Assembly: GCA_028873975.1 (NCBI GenBank)
Contig: JAPPMO010000090.1
Span: forward strand, 1,989 to 65,988
Reading direction: 5' to 3'
Origin: Chloroflexota bacterium
Lineage (GTDB): Bacteria > Chloroflexota > Anaerolineae > Aggregatilineales > Phototrophicaceae
DNA length: 64,000 nt
The notes below the pieces were generated by a model. It saw nothing but the letters and a program-made list of their open reading frames with translations. It made no database searches and was not told the origin of the DNA. The translations under genes were made by a program, and so were the position numbers. Positions 52,809 through 61,357 of the stretch are shown one piece after another (positions within the stretch are counted from its first letter, which is position 1; each line of letters starts with the position of its first letter).

Positions 52809-53921
52809 TCACAAGAGCCGCCCTCGCGGTTCAATCCCTTGAAGAAACTCCAGGATTTGCCTCGCTCCGTCCTCGGCGCTGAAGCCGTCACGAGCCCAGT
52901 CCCAGCCCGATCCCGGAGCCTCGCCGACGCCCCCCGTTTTTAAGTCCGTCGCTTTCCAGAGGACCAGATGGTTCTCGGTGAAGGGCGCGTATCGCTGCGG
53001 ATCGGAGGGGCCCATCATCATTACCGTGGCCGCCCCGGCCGCCGCCGCCAGGTGCGTCATGCCGGTGTCATTGCCGATATAACAGAGCGATCCCGCTGCC
53101 AGCGCCGCGATCTGGGCGAAGTTCAGTTGATTAACCCAGGCGATCGCCGGGGCGCTCAGGCGCTGGCCCAGGACGCCGACCGCTTCTTCGTCGCCGGGTC
53201 CGCCAATCAAGATTAGCGCCGCCGTCGTCTCCCGCGCCAGGCGATCAAGCAGATCGGCAAGTTGCGCCGGCGGGTAGCGTTTGCTGTCCATGGTCATGCC
53301 CGGGTTGCTGCCGCCGCCCGGGTGCGCGACTATGAAAGATCCGGAGACGGACTCCGCCTTCAATCGACGCCGGATATCATCTTGCGCGGCCGGATCGACC
53401 GGCAGGTTGGCATAGGCTTGGCAGGGCCGGCCGGCGATCGCGCTGATGACCCGCAGATAGATGGCGCTCTCGTGTTCGCGCGCCGCGGGATCCACCGGCA
53501 CGCGCAGGTTGTATCCAAAGCCGCGCCCGGCGCTGTCCAAGCCCGCTCGCAGCGGTATGCCCGACAGGTACACCGCCATGCTCATCAAGGGCGAGCGCGT
53601 CAGTGAAATTGCCAGGTCGAAGCCCCCGGCGCGCAATTGCCTGAGGAATCGCAGAAACTCGCGGGGCGAGCGGGTGGGGAGGGCGGCTTCCCCGGTATCA
53701 ATAAGCGCGTCAAGCGCGGGATGGTCCGCGATGGCCCGCGCCGACCATGATCCTGCGGAGAAGCTGATATGCGCTTGGGGAAATGCCTCGCGCAGCGCGC
53801 TAAGCGCGGCTGTCGCCATGACGACATCGCCGATGCAACAGGTCCGGATAACGATGATTCGCCGCGGCGTCGACGTCACATCGCGCTGCGGTATCAGGCG
53901 ACCCAGCGCCGAATAGATCAT
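52809..53921 (-). CDS. Glycosyltransferase family 9 (heptosyltransferase-like)
   Basis: A 370-residue GT-B enzyme of the ADP-heptose:LPS heptosyltransferase family. N-terminal RIIVIRTCCIGDVVMATAALSALREAFP, the linker VAHPGGGSNPGMTMDSKRYP (GGG nucleotide-sugar loop region), LILIGGPGDEEAV and the C-terminal SLCYIGNDTGMTHLAAAAGAATVMMMGPSDP are all family features. It transfers a heptose-type sugar from ADP-sugar. An HldE-type adenylyltransferase-like gene at 59038-59517 could make the donor. Confidence 0.9.
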   Translation of the reverse strand: MIYSALGRLIPQRDVTSTPRRIIVIRTCCIGDVVMATAALSALREAFPQAHISFSAGSWSARAIADHPALDALIDTGEAALPTRSPREFLRFLRQLRAGGFDLAISLTRSPLMSMAVYLSGIPLRAGLDSAGRGFGYNLRVPVDPAAREHESAIYLRVISAIAGRPCQAYANLPVDPAAQDDIRRRLKAESVSGSFIVAHPGGGSNPGMTMDSKRYPPAQLADLLDRLARETTAALILIGGPGDEEAVGVLGQRLSAPAIAWVNQLNFAQIAALAAGSLCYIGNDTGMTHLAAAAGAATVMMMGPSDPQRYAPFTENHLVLWKATDLKTGGVGEAPGSGWDWARDGFSAEDGARQILEFLQGIEPRGRLL

Positions 53922-54397
53922 TGGTCAAGCATCCGCGCCCAGCATCATCCGTGAAATGTAACCGATTGTCGCTGTCAAGCATAGAGCCGCTCGGCGGCAG
54001 CCAGAGCAATCGTATCAGATTATTCTAACCACCGAGGGCGCCGAGAACACCGAGAAAGGCAATGAAAATAAAAGCCCTCGTCTTTAAGTAGGACCAACAA
54101 CGTCGTGCTAATGCACTCCAAAATTAAAGTCGGCGGGTCGCCCGCAAAACCTAGCCGTAACAGGTGGGCGAGCCTTGGCTCGCCCCTACGATCACCTAGG
54201 AAATTGTTGCATGACTTACTTGGACTTACTGAGAAATGCCTCATTTACTTTGTGTTCTTCGTGCCTTTGTGGTTGGCCATCGCGGAATGTCCCAGAAACA
54301 CAAATGACATTAAAACCACAAAACTATTCACAACCGATTAAATCATGTTAAGGTCATGTTAATCCCATGTGAAGTTCTTTAGGTTGGGAGGGCTGTC
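53922..54397. other. Intergenic region with nested repeats
   Basis: A left terminus of subfamily A' at 54002 (CAGAGCAATCGTATCAGA) is interrupted by family B copy 4 (54087-54230), after which decayed A' sequence follows (GTGTTCTTCGTGCC). The last 110 bases before the DUF4013 start are AT-richer and may hold its promoter. Confidence 0.6.
54087..54230. repeat. Family B element, copy 4
   Basis: AGTAGGACCAACAACG at the left and GTTGCATGACTTACTTGGAC then TTACT at the right. Contains the hairpin GGGCGAGCC-TT-GGCTCGCCC (54166-54185), followed by CCTACG. Confidence 0.7.
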
Positions 54398-55069
54398 ATG
54401 GAGCTTGTACAGGCATTTGCTTATATTCGCCGCGACCGGCATTGTCTCAAGAAGATGGGCGAGATCGCCTTGTTTGTCGCGCTGTGTTTCATACCGGTCA
54501 TCGGCTTGATCCCGCTCTGCGTCTTGCTCGGCTATCTTGCGGAGATCATCCACAATGTTTTGAATGACTATCCCCGGCCATTGCCGAAGTGGGACCACGT
54601 TGGCGAGGACGTCGGCAAGGGCGTTCATGTTTTGCTCGCGCTGGTCGTCTATCATCTGCCGCTGATCGTCGTTGCAGCCTTCCTCTATTCATACCGCTCG
54701 TCAATCGGCGTGAGCGTCTTTGGCGGCATTACCTATGTCGGAATCGTCAGCGCGCTGCTGCCCTTTCTATTCATTTATTTGCTTTTCGCCTGGACCCTCT
54801 TTACTATTGGGTTCGTCCGTTATGCCGATAGCTGGGATTCTGGCGAGTTCTACCGCCTGGGCATGATCCTTTCCACCATGCAAAGCAACGCCGCTTTGAC
54901 CCTGCAATGGCTGGTCAGGGGGCTTGCGGCGAGCATCGCGCTCGCGCTCTTGCTGCCGGTCATCTTCTTGGGGGCTGTTCTGTTTGTGCCGGTATATGGA
55001 TATCTGGCGGGGACCTACGGGCGCAGGCTGCGCGCGGCCAGGATGAGCTACCGCCAGGCTGCTTATTGA
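54398..55069 (+). CDS. DUF4013 family membrane protein
   Basis: A 223-residue protein with five to six hydrophobic helices (IALFVALCFIPVIGLIPLCVLLGYLAEII, YHLPLIVVAAFLYSY, GGITYVGIVSALLPFLFIYLLFAW, LAASIALALLLPVIFLGAVLFVPVYGYLAG). The opening PLPKWDHVGEDVGKGVHVLL after helix 2 is a hallmark of DUF4013. Such proteins are common in archaea, Chloroflexota and Firmicutes; function not known. ATG 54398 follows GGGAGGGCTGTC. Confidence 0.8.
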   Translation: MELVQAFAYIRRDRHCLKKMGEIALFVALCFIPVIGLIPLCVLLGYLAEIIHNVLNDYPRPLPKWDHVGEDVGKGVHVLLALVVYHLPLIVVAAFLYSYRSSIGVSVFGGITYVGIVSALLPFLFIYLLFAWTLFTIGFVRYADSWDSGEFYRLGMILSTMQSNAALTLQWLVRGLAASIALALLLPVIFLGAVLFVPVYGYLAGTYGRRLRAARMSYRQAAY

Positions 55070-55163
55070 GCCTCGACGAGACGCCCCACCATTTTCCAGA
55101 TTAAGGTGACATTTGGCAGTGATTGGTTTTGCGGCGATTGCTCTGAAATCAGCGCGCAATCTG

Positions 55164-55192
55164 TTGTAGCAGATTTTTCATGCTCGTATAAT
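55164..55192 (+). promoter_or_regulatory. Promoter upstream of the PIN-TRAM gene
   Basis: TTGTAG (55164-55169), a 17-base spacer and perfect TATAAT (55187-55192). The leader to ATG 55355 would be about 155 bases and includes a possible 20-codon hydrophobic reading frame at 55222-55284. Confidence 0.6.
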
Positions 55193-55354
55193 AGAAATAG
55201 ATTTCCCTGCTTCATCTCCTAATGCTTGTCATATTGCTGTTAGGCGCCGCCACTGGAATCGTGGGTGGGTTAATCCAAATATAGTCCGTCTTATTGTTGC
55301 TGCTCGTCCTCATCCGCGCTCCGCAGGAGGACTGGCGCAGGAGATATCTTCGCA

Positions 55355-56410
55355 ATGAAAGCGCTTCTTTTTGTCCGTTTTTTTGGGCTGGTTCTCTTCG
55401 GGTTCATCGGTTTGCACATTGGCGCTGAGCTCCCTGCATTCATAAACTTGACAAGGAACGAAGCATCTTTGGTCTTTTTGGCGCTCGGCGCGCTGGCCGG
55501 GTTGATCGGCGCGCCCTGGCTTAGCCTTTATCCATGGCGGCGCTTGCGAGGGGCGATCGCCGAAATGCCGGCGTCAACGCTTGTGCTGGCGATCGCGGGC
55601 GCTTTGACGGGCCTTTTGCTGGCTTTGATGCTCGCCTTCCCGCTTTCGCTCTTGGGCGGGCCTTTTGGCGCGGCGCTGCCCGCGCTTGTTTCCATCGGCT
55701 GCGGCTTGCTGGGCATGAGCATATTCGTCATGCGCTCGGGCGAGCTGCTTGATATTATCAGCGAGCGCGTCATCGGCCGGCAGCGCCGCTTCCATCCCAT
55801 ATCCTCTCGTCAGCTGCTGCTGGATACCAGCGTATTGATCGACGGTCGCATTGTAGAGATTGCGGAAACGGGTTTCATCGGCGGCACCTTGATCATTCCG
55901 CGTTTTGTACTGAGCGAATTGCACCGTGTGGCTGATTCCGCGGATCCTTTGCGGCGCAACCGCGGACGGCGCGGCTTGGCGAAGTTGAACGAATTGCAGC
56001 GCAATAACGATTTGCCTGTCAAGATCATTGATGACGATCCGGAAGAATTCGGCGAAGTTGACGCCAAACTGGTGGCGCTTTCAATTCAGGTCAACGCCTC
56101 TCTGGTGACGAACGACTTTAATCTGAACCAGGTTGCCGACGCTCAAGGGGTCGACGTGCTGAATATCAATGCGCTGGCCAATGCGGTGCGCTCGGTCTAT
56201 ATCCCCGGCGAGACCTTCGCCATCCGCATCATTCAGGAAGGCCGCGATCCCAATCAAGGCATTGGGTATCTGGATGACGGCACTATGGCGGTGGTGGAAT
56301 CGGGCCAGAAGTATATGGATCGCAATGTCGGCGTCGAGGTTACCAAACTGATCAACCGCCCCACCGGGCGCATGATCTTCGCCGTGCCCGAGCGAGAAGG
56401 TCAGCGCTAG
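55355..56410 (+). CDS. PIN and TRAM domain membrane protein (YacL-like)
   Basis: A 351-residue protein: four N-terminal membrane helices (about 8-28, 38-58, 73-96, 104-126), a PIN ribonuclease domain (about 150-270) with acidic residues Asp157 (LLLDTSVLIDGR), Asp163 and Glu188 (VLSELHRV), then LVTNDFNLNQVA, and a C-terminal TRAM RNA-binding domain (GIGYLDDGTMAVVESGQKYMDRNVGVEVT). This is the standard YacL arrangement in Gram-positives, Cyanobacteria and Chloroflexota. Probable membrane-bound RNA nuclease. AGGAG lies 11 bases before the ATG. Confidence 0.9.
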   Translation: MKALLFVRFFGLVLFGFIGLHIGAELPAFINLTRNEASLVFLALGALAGLIGAPWLSLYPWRRLRGAIAEMPASTLVLAIAGALTGLLLALMLAFPLSLLGGPFGAALPALVSIGCGLLGMSIFVMRSGELLDIISERVIGRQRRFHPISSRQLLLDTSVLIDGRIVEIAETGFIGGTLIIPRFVLSELHRVADSADPLRRNRGRRGLAKLNELQRNNDLPVKIIDDDPEEFGEVDAKLVALSIQVNASLVTNDFNLNQVADAQGVDVLNINALANAVRSVYIPGETFAIRIIQEGRDPNQGIGYLDDGTMAVVESGQKYMDRNVGVEVTKLINRPTGRMIFAVPEREGQR

Positions 56411-56739
56411 CAGCAGCCAGAGCGAATCCCATAGCGCATTCGCAGAATGGTCAAGAAATAAAACCATAATCTAACCACAGAGGGCACAAAGTTGAAGGTG
56501 TTTTGACGACTTTGCCTCTAAATCCGCCACCTGTATATTGCAAAGTTGCCAGCGAAACCACATATGTCGCTCAAAAGCATGTCTGAAATAAGACAAGGAC
56601 ATTGATTTTACTTGCTTTTCTCGGTGTCCTCGGTGGTTAGAAAAATCTGGTGCGATTGCTCTGTTCGCTAGCGAATCGGTGTGTCATCTTTAGGCGGCGT
56701 CTGCTACGATAGCCGCGTTATTATTGTGTTTGACCAAGG
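56411..56739. other. Intergenic region with an A' element
   Basis: Subfamily A' element at 56418-56663 is followed by 75 bases that include ATAGCCGCGTTATTATTGTG before the oligoendopeptidase start. Confidence 0.6.
56418..56663. repeat. MITE-like element, subfamily A', reverse copy
   Basis: Right end TCTGGTGCGATTGCTCTG is identical to 52780-52797 but here it is preceded by the block that lies near the left end of 52570-52797, so the orientation is reversed. The left end (CAGAGCGAATCCCATAG) is diverged. Confidence 0.75.
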
Positions 56740-58581
56740 ATGAAAGAGATTGAGATGACCGATGCAGCAAGCGGACGCGCCACGGGCGCCGAAGATGTCA
56801 TTTGGGATTTGTCCGTCTTCTATCAGCGTGTGGACGCTCCCGAGCTTGAAGCCGATATCGCGCGCGTGAATGCGCTGGCGGAAGCCTTTCAGGAACGCTA
56901 TCGCGGCAATCTCGACAAGATGAGCGCTGATGATTTTGTCGCAGCCTACGAAGCCATGGAGAGCATTTATGACTTAAGCGGACGGCTGGAATCATACGCC
57001 TTTTTGAACTTTTCCACCGATACCGGCGACGCAGCCTATCAGGCCTTCGTGGCGAGGATGCAAGACCTGCACGCCGTCCTCAGCCAGACCTTGGTCTTTT
57101 TTGAGCTGGAATGGAACGCGCTGGACGACGATCATGCTAAAGCGATTCTGGACGATCCCAAACTGGCGAAGTATCGCTATTTTCTGGAAGCGGAACGGCG
57201 CTACAAACCTTATCGGCTGACGGAGCCGGAAGAGCAGATCATTATTGAAAAGTCGGTGACGGGCAGCAGCGCCTGGGCGCGCTTTTTCACCCAATTGACC
57301 AGCGGATTCAGCTTCGAATGGATGGGCGACGAGGTCAATATGTCCTTCATCCTGAACAAACTGTATGACTCGGACCGCGACATGCGCGAGATGGCTTGGC
57401 GCAAAGTGACCGACAAGCTCGACGAGCGCTCGATGGAGCTGACCTTCATCTTCAATACGCTGGCGCTGGACAAGGCGAACAACGACAAGCGCCGCGGCTA
57501 TGCGAGTTGGGTTTCCTCACGAAACTTGAGCAACAAAGCGGAGGACTCGGTGGTCGAGGCGCTGATCCAAAGCGTGACAGGCAACTACGCGCTGGTGGCG
57601 AGGCACTACAAACTCAAGCGGGCTTTGCTGGGCTATGAGGAACTCTATGATTACGACCGCTATGCGCCGCTCAATCTGAAGGAAAGCGAAGCCTTCTACC
57701 AGTGGGCTGAGGCGAAGGCGATCGTTTTAGGGGCTTTTGAGAAATTCAGCTTTCAGATGAAGGCGATTGCTCAGGAGTTCTTCGACGAGAGTCGCATCCA
57801 CGCGCCGGTCAGCGCGGGCAAACGGGGCGGCGCCTTTGCTGCCCCGACAGTCGCCAGCGCCGCTCCCTATGTCTTTCTCAACTATCTGGGCAGCACGCGC
57901 GATGTCACGACTTTGGCGCATGAATTGGGTCACGGCATCCACATGGCGCTGTCGGGCAGGAAACACGGTCTCTTCGCCTTGTATACGCCGCTGACCACAG
58001 CCGAGATGGCCTCCACTTTCGCCGAGATGCTGGTCTTCCAGGATCTGATGGCGGCGGAAACGGATAGGGAGGTGCGGCTCTCGATGCTGGTGGGCAAGAT
58101 TGAAGATACCTTCGCTACGGTGTTCCGGCAGATTTCCATGAATCGCTTCGAGGACAAGATGCACACAGCCCGCCGCTCGGAGGGCGAGTTGACCACCGAG
58201 CGGCTGAGTGAATTGTGGCTGGAAACACAGCGCGATATGTTCGGCGATAGCGTCTCCATCACCGAGGAATACGGGCTGTGGTGGAGCTATGTGCCGCACT
58301 TCTTGCATACGCCGGGTTATGTTTATGCTTATTCCTTCGGCGAATTGCTGGTATTGGCGCTGTATCGGATGTACCAGGACGAGGGCGAATCCTTCGTGCC
58401 AAAATACCTTGATTTGCTAGCCGCGGGCGATTCCGATTACCCGGACAGGCTGCTGGCCAAAATCGGCATCGATATCAATGATCCCGGCTTTTGGCAAAAA
58501 GGCATTGATGTGATCGAAGGCTGGATTGATCGGGCAGCGGCGCTGGCGCGGGAATTGTATCCGGACAGATTCGCTGACTGA
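56740..58581 (+). CDS. pepF: Oligoendopeptidase F (M3 family)
   Basis: A 613-residue zinc peptidase with LAHELGHGIHMAL: His394-Glu395-x-x-His398 and the downstream Glu in TTAEMASTFAEMLVFQDL complete the site. N-terminal helical domain (WDLSVFYQRVDAPELEADIARVNALA) and the C-terminal WSYVPHFLHTPGYVYAYSFGELLVLALYRMY match PepF. It degrades short peptides in the cytoplasm. ATG 56740 or 56755 are both possible. Two small genes follow on the same strand. Confidence 0.93.
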   Translation: MKEIEMTDAASGRATGAEDVIWDLSVFYQRVDAPELEADIARVNALAEAFQERYRGNLDKMSADDFVAAYEAMESIYDLSGRLESYAFLNFSTDTGDAAYQAFVARMQDLHAVLSQTLVFFELEWNALDDDHAKAILDDPKLAKYRYFLEAERRYKPYRLTEPEEQIIIEKSVTGSSAWARFFTQLTSGFSFEWMGDEVNMSFILNKLYDSDRDMREMAWRKVTDKLDERSMELTFIFNTLALDKANNDKRRGYASWVSSRNLSNKAEDSVVEALIQSVTGNYALVARHYKLKRALLGYEELYDYDRYAPLNLKESEAFYQWAEAKAIVLGAFEKFSFQMKAIAQEFFDESRIHAPVSAGKRGGAFAAPTVASAAPYVFLNYLGSTRDVTTLAHELGHGIHMALSGRKHGLFALYTPLTTAEMASTFAEMLVFQDLMAAETDREVRLSMLVGKIEDTFATVFRQISMNRFEDKMHTARRSEGELTTERLSELWLETQRDMFGDSVSITEEYGLWWSYVPHFLHTPGYVYAYSFGELLVLALYRMYQDEGESFVPKYLDLLAAGDSDYPDRLLAKIGIDINDPGFWQKGIDVIEGWIDRAAALARELYPDRFAD

Positions 58582-58616
58582 CCGTGGCAGGCCTGAACCG
58601 GCGGAAGGACGAGCGG

Positions 58617-59027
58617 ATGACAGCGGGTTATTCCAGTACGCCGCTGCAAAAGAAGCTGGGCATTAAAAGCGGCTATCGGATGGCGCTGCTGGGCGCCCCC
58701 GCGCGTTACCGCGATCTGCTGGGCGATTTGCCCGCCGGCATAGCCATCGACGAGGCGCTATGCGGCGCGGGCTATGATTTCCTGCAGGCCTTTTATGTCG
58801 AACGCGCAGAGTATGAAGCGGCCTTCCCCGCGCTGAAAGCGGCGATACACAAAGACGGCATGATCTGGATCTCGTGGTACAAAAAAGCCGCCCGGGTGCC
58901 CACCGATATCACGGAAAACGTCGTGCGCGAGATTGCCTTGGCGGGCGGCTTGGTCGATGTCAAAGTCGCCGCGATCGATGCGCAGTGGTCGGGGCTGAAG
59001 CTGGTGTATCGGCGGCGGGATCGCTGA
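58617..59027 (+). CDS. DUF3052 family protein
   Basis: A 136-residue protein: GYSSTPLQKKLGIKSGYRMALLGAP, DFLQAFYVERAEYEAAFPALKAAIHKDGMIWISWYKKAARVPTDITE and VDVKVAAIDAQWSGLKLVYRR. This pattern fits the DUF3052 family; function unknown. ATG 58617 follows AAGGACGAG. It lies 36 bp after pepF and 11 bp before the next gene. Confidence 0.82.
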   Translation: MTAGYSSTPLQKKLGIKSGYRMALLGAPARYRDLLGDLPAGIAIDEALCGAGYDFLQAFYVERAEYEAAFPALKAAIHKDGMIWISWYKKAARVPTDITENVVREIALAGGLVDVKVAAIDAQWSGLKLVYRRRDR

Positions 59028-59037
59028 GGGCGCGTTG

Positions 59038-59517
59038 ATGGGGGAGCTGCTCACGCTGGATGAGGCGCGGACGCTGCGCGACCAGTTGAAGCGCGGCGGA
59101 CAGACGCTGGTCTTCACAAACGGGCATTTCGACTTGCTGCACGTGGGTCATCTGGATTATCTGGAAAAGGCGGCTGGCTTAGGCGACGCGCTCTTCGTCG
59201 GCCTCAATGGTGATGGCTCCTCGACGCGCTTGAAAGGAGTGGGACGGCCGGTTGTGCCGGCGGGGGAGCGCGCCCGCTTGCTGGCGGCGCTGCGTCCGGT
59301 TGATGCCGTGATCACCTTCGAAGAAGATCGGGCGGACAGATTGCTGCGCGCTTTGCAGCCGGAGATCTATGTCAAAGGCGGCGACTATGCGCATAAGGAA
59401 TTGCCGGAGCGCGCCACTGTGGAAGCCTACGGCGGCAAGGTTGAGTTGGTTGATTACCTGCCCGGTCGCAGCACCAGCGAACTGATTCAGCGAATCCGCA
59501 AAATACCGGTGGAATAG
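59038..59517 (+). CDS. HldE C-terminal type (RfaE2) nucleotidyltransferase
   Basis: A 159-residue cytidylyltransferase-fold enzyme: VFTNGHFDLLHVGHLDYLEKA with His35-x-x-His38, LNGDGSSTRLKGVGRPVVPAGERARLLAALRPVDAVITFEED, YVKGGDYAHKELPERATVEAYGGKVELVDYLPGRSTSELIQRI. These are the markers of D-glycero-beta-D-manno-heptose 1-phosphate adenylyltransferase, which makes ADP-heptose. ATG 59038, or TTG 59035. With the GT9 gene at 52809 it hints at ADP-heptose-like glycans. Confidence 0.88.
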   Translation: MGELLTLDEARTLRDQLKRGGQTLVFTNGHFDLLHVGHLDYLEKAAGLGDALFVGLNGDGSSTRLKGVGRPVVPAGERARLLAALRPVDAVITFEEDRADRLLRALQPEIYVKGGDYAHKELPERATVEAYGGKVELVDYLPGRSTSELIQRIRKIPVE

Positions 59518-59524
59518 CTGGATA

Positions 59525-59944
59525 TCAATCCGTCTGCAGCGGCTCGCCTCTGATAATACACCCGACTTTTTCTTCCACTCTGGTCAGCCGTTCGATGGTC
59601 ACAAGGTGATTCTTGTTTGACGCTTCCAGCAACTTCATCGCTTTGTCATCGACTTTTTGAATCTCTTTTTTCAATTCTTTCCGCTGGTCCTCCGCAGTCT
59701 TTCCTACTTGCTGGATGTCAGTTTTTAACTCTTTGCGCTGGTCCTCCGTAGTCTTTCCTACTTTTTGAATCTCTTTTTTCAATTCTTTCCGCTGGTCCTC
59801 CGCGGTCTTTCTCATTTGCTGGATGTCAGTTTTTAACTCTTTGCGGACTCCGTCAACTTTAGCGTCCAGTCGCAGCCAAAGCGCCAGCGCAGCGGCGACA
59901 GTGACCACAATCTGTAACATTGTGTCTGTCGATATGTTTTCCAC
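59525..59944 (-). CDS. Small membrane-anchored tandem coiled-coil protein with KELK repeats
   Basis: A 139-residue protein with a hydrophobic segment (MLQIVVTVAAALALWL) and four 16-18-residue units of the type EDQRKELKTDIQQVGKTA or EDQRKELKKEIQKV, then a C-terminal helix (RLTRVEEKVGCII). DNA repeats are at 59655-59840. GTG 59944 has GGAGAG seven bases before it; a TTG at 59959 is the alternative. Same architecture as 6296-6700 and 32179-32643. No known domain. Confidence 0.72.
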   Translation of the reverse strand: MENISTDTMLQIVVTVAAALALWLRLDAKVDGVRKELKTDIQQMRKTAEDQRKELKKEIQKVGKTTEDQRKELKTDIQQVGKTAEDQRKELKKEIQKVDDKAMKLLEASNKNHLVTIERLTRVEEKVGCIIRGEPLQTD

Positions 59945-60001
59945 GTATTCACTCTCCAAGTCACCAATGTAGATAATGATGCAGTTAGAAGAACTACAAC
60001 C

Positions 60002-60031
60002 ATTCTAACATAGTGCGGAGAGATTGTCCAA
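60002..60031 (-). promoter_or_regulatory. Possible promoter of the coiled-coil gene at 59525
   Basis: Minus-strand TTGGAC (60031-60026), an 18-base spacer and TAGAAT (60007-60002), about 58 bases before the GTG start. Confidence 0.4.
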
Positions 60032-60052
60032 TTTCAAGTTTTCGTAGGGTGA

Positions 60053-60362
60053 ATTTCAATATTTTGGCAGATGTCCACAGGGCAATCGCTTCAAAAATGG
60101 TATCTTGTGGAGCAATGCAACGAACAAACTAAAAATTCACCACAGAGCCACAGAGCGCACAGAGAAATACAAAAGATCATTTCTGTTTGCGGGCGTTTCA
60201 GCGGGTCGCGTAGGTCGCGTAGACACTGACCGCCGACACTGACCGTCAAAGTCCCCTACATCGCCTCCTTTTTGGCAGGCAAGAGCTTAAATCTCGGTGC
60301 TGCCGGTCAGTGTCTACACGACCCTCGGTGTCCTCGGTGGTTAATTGCCAATAATCTGAAAT
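60053..60362. repeat. Family D element, copy 1
   Basis: Starts ATTTCAATATTTTGGC and ends GCCAATAATCTGAAAT, imperfect inverted repeats. Contains a left terminus of family A at 60078 and hairpin fragments of GCGGGCGTTTCAGCGGGT type. Copy 2 at 63207-63388 is a shorter form with most of the 60205-60320 section deleted. Confidence 0.78.
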
Positions 60363-60460
60363 ACACCCGTTTTCGTAGAAAAGGATTGCTTTATTCAATC
60401 GGTTCTCGGCTCGGTTGCGGCACCAGCGAGCTGATTCAGAAAAACCGCAATTTGCCCTAA

Positions 60461-60490
60461 ACAAAAGCGGGACCCCTGGTAGCGTCCCGT
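60461..60490 (-). terminator. Intrinsic terminator of rpsD
   Basis: Minus-strand ACGGGAC ... GTCCCGC stem with a short loop followed by TTTTGTTT, about 30 bases after the rpsD stop. Confidence 0.72.
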
Positions 60491-60520
60491 CTATGTCTAT
60501 TGCTGAGGTTTTGAGCCGGT

Positions 60521-61147
60521 CTAGGTCAGGCGGTTGTAGAACTCCACGACTTGCTGGATATCGACGGGCGTCTGCACTTCGCCTTCTTGCGGCACGCGGT
60601 CCAGGGTGACGCGATAGTTGTCCTTGTCCACGACCAAATAGGGCGGGAAGTAGGCTGCTTGCTGCACCCATTCCTGAATGTGCACGTTCTTCTTCATCTT
60701 GTCGCTGACTTCCACGACATCGCCGGGCTTGACCTGATACGAAGGCAGGTTCACGCGCTGGCCATTGACCATGATATGGCCGTGGCCCACAATTTGCCGC
60801 GCCGCCCATATCGTTGCGCCCAGACCGGACTTGTAGACCACGTTGTCCAGACGCCGTTCCAGCAGGCTCAAGAGGTTGACGCCGGTGGGACCTGACATCA
60901 AGGCGGCTTTTTTGTAATAGTTGCGCATCTGGCGTTCGCGCACGTTGTAGATGAATGCCAGCTTCTGTTTTTCGTCCAACTGAATGGCGTAGTTGCTGCG
61001 CCGTCCGGAGCGGAAGGATTTCTCGCGTCCGTGCTCGCCAGGAGGGTAGGCGCGATCTTCCAGGATTTTCGAGTATTTCGGGCGGGGCACCAGCAGTTCA
61101 CCGAAGCGGCGCTGTGGTTTCGCTTTTGGTCCGTGATATGAAGCCAT
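60521..61147 (-). CDS. rpsD: 30S ribosomal protein S4
   Basis: A 208-residue S4 without the N-terminal zinc cysteines (C-minus form). ILEDRAYPPGEHGREKSFRSGRRSNYAIQLDEKQKLAFIYNVRERQMRNYYKKA and the S4 RNA-binding domain LERRLDNVVYKSGLGATIWAARQIVGHGHIMVNGQRVNLPSYQVKPGDVVEVSDK are unmistakable. It binds 16S rRNA early in 30S assembly. The gene stands alone, outside a ribosomal operon, with its own terminator. Confidence 0.97.
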   Translation of the reverse strand: MASYHGPKAKPQRRFGELLVPRPKYSKILEDRAYPPGEHGREKSFRSGRRSNYAIQLDEKQKLAFIYNVRERQMRNYYKKAALMSGPTGVNLLSLLERRLDNVVYKSGLGATIWAARQIVGHGHIMVNGQRVNLPSYQVKPGDVVEVSDKMKKNVHIQEWVQQAAYFPPYLVVDKDNYRVTLDRVPQEGEVQTPVDIQQVVEFYNRLT

Positions 61148-61357
61148 ACTTAGCAGTTTCCTCGTTTCGCAGCGGGTGTGTTAGACCCAACTGAATGCGG
61201 CGCTCAAAAGCCGAACTTGCAGAAATCGGCTGTTTATCCTAGCGGATTCTCGCCCAGACGCTAGGGTGAGTTTGCGGCAACGCCCGGGCAATCGTAGCAG
61301 ATTTTTCTTAACCGCCGAGGAGGCCGAGAACGGCGAGCGGCTGTGCTTATTTACCCC
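61148..61357. other. Short intergenic region with a left-end A' fragment
   Basis: A possible -10 (TAGGATA on the minus strand near 61243) lies upstream of rpsD. From 61283 a fragment GGGCAATCGTAGCAGATTTT and CCGAGGAGGCCGAG matches the left end of subfamily A'. Confidence 0.45.

Larger units (their letters stand above)
60032..60520. other. Repeat-filled region between the coiled-coil gene and rpsD
   Basis: Family D copy 1 (60053-60362), then about 95 bases with a fragment resembling the end of the HldE-type gene (AGCGAGCTGATTCAGAAAAACCGCAA), and the rpsD terminator at 60461-60490. Confidence 0.6.

Noticed and set aside
59655..59840. Second candidate repeat array
   Set aside because: It is the in-frame repeat of the coiled-coil gene, not an intergenic array.
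60400..60460. Fragment resembling the end of the nucleotidyltransferase gene (CACCAGCGAGCTGATTCAGA)
   Set aside because: Only about 45 bases match; likely a small duplicated scrap carried with repeats, too short to call a pseudogene.
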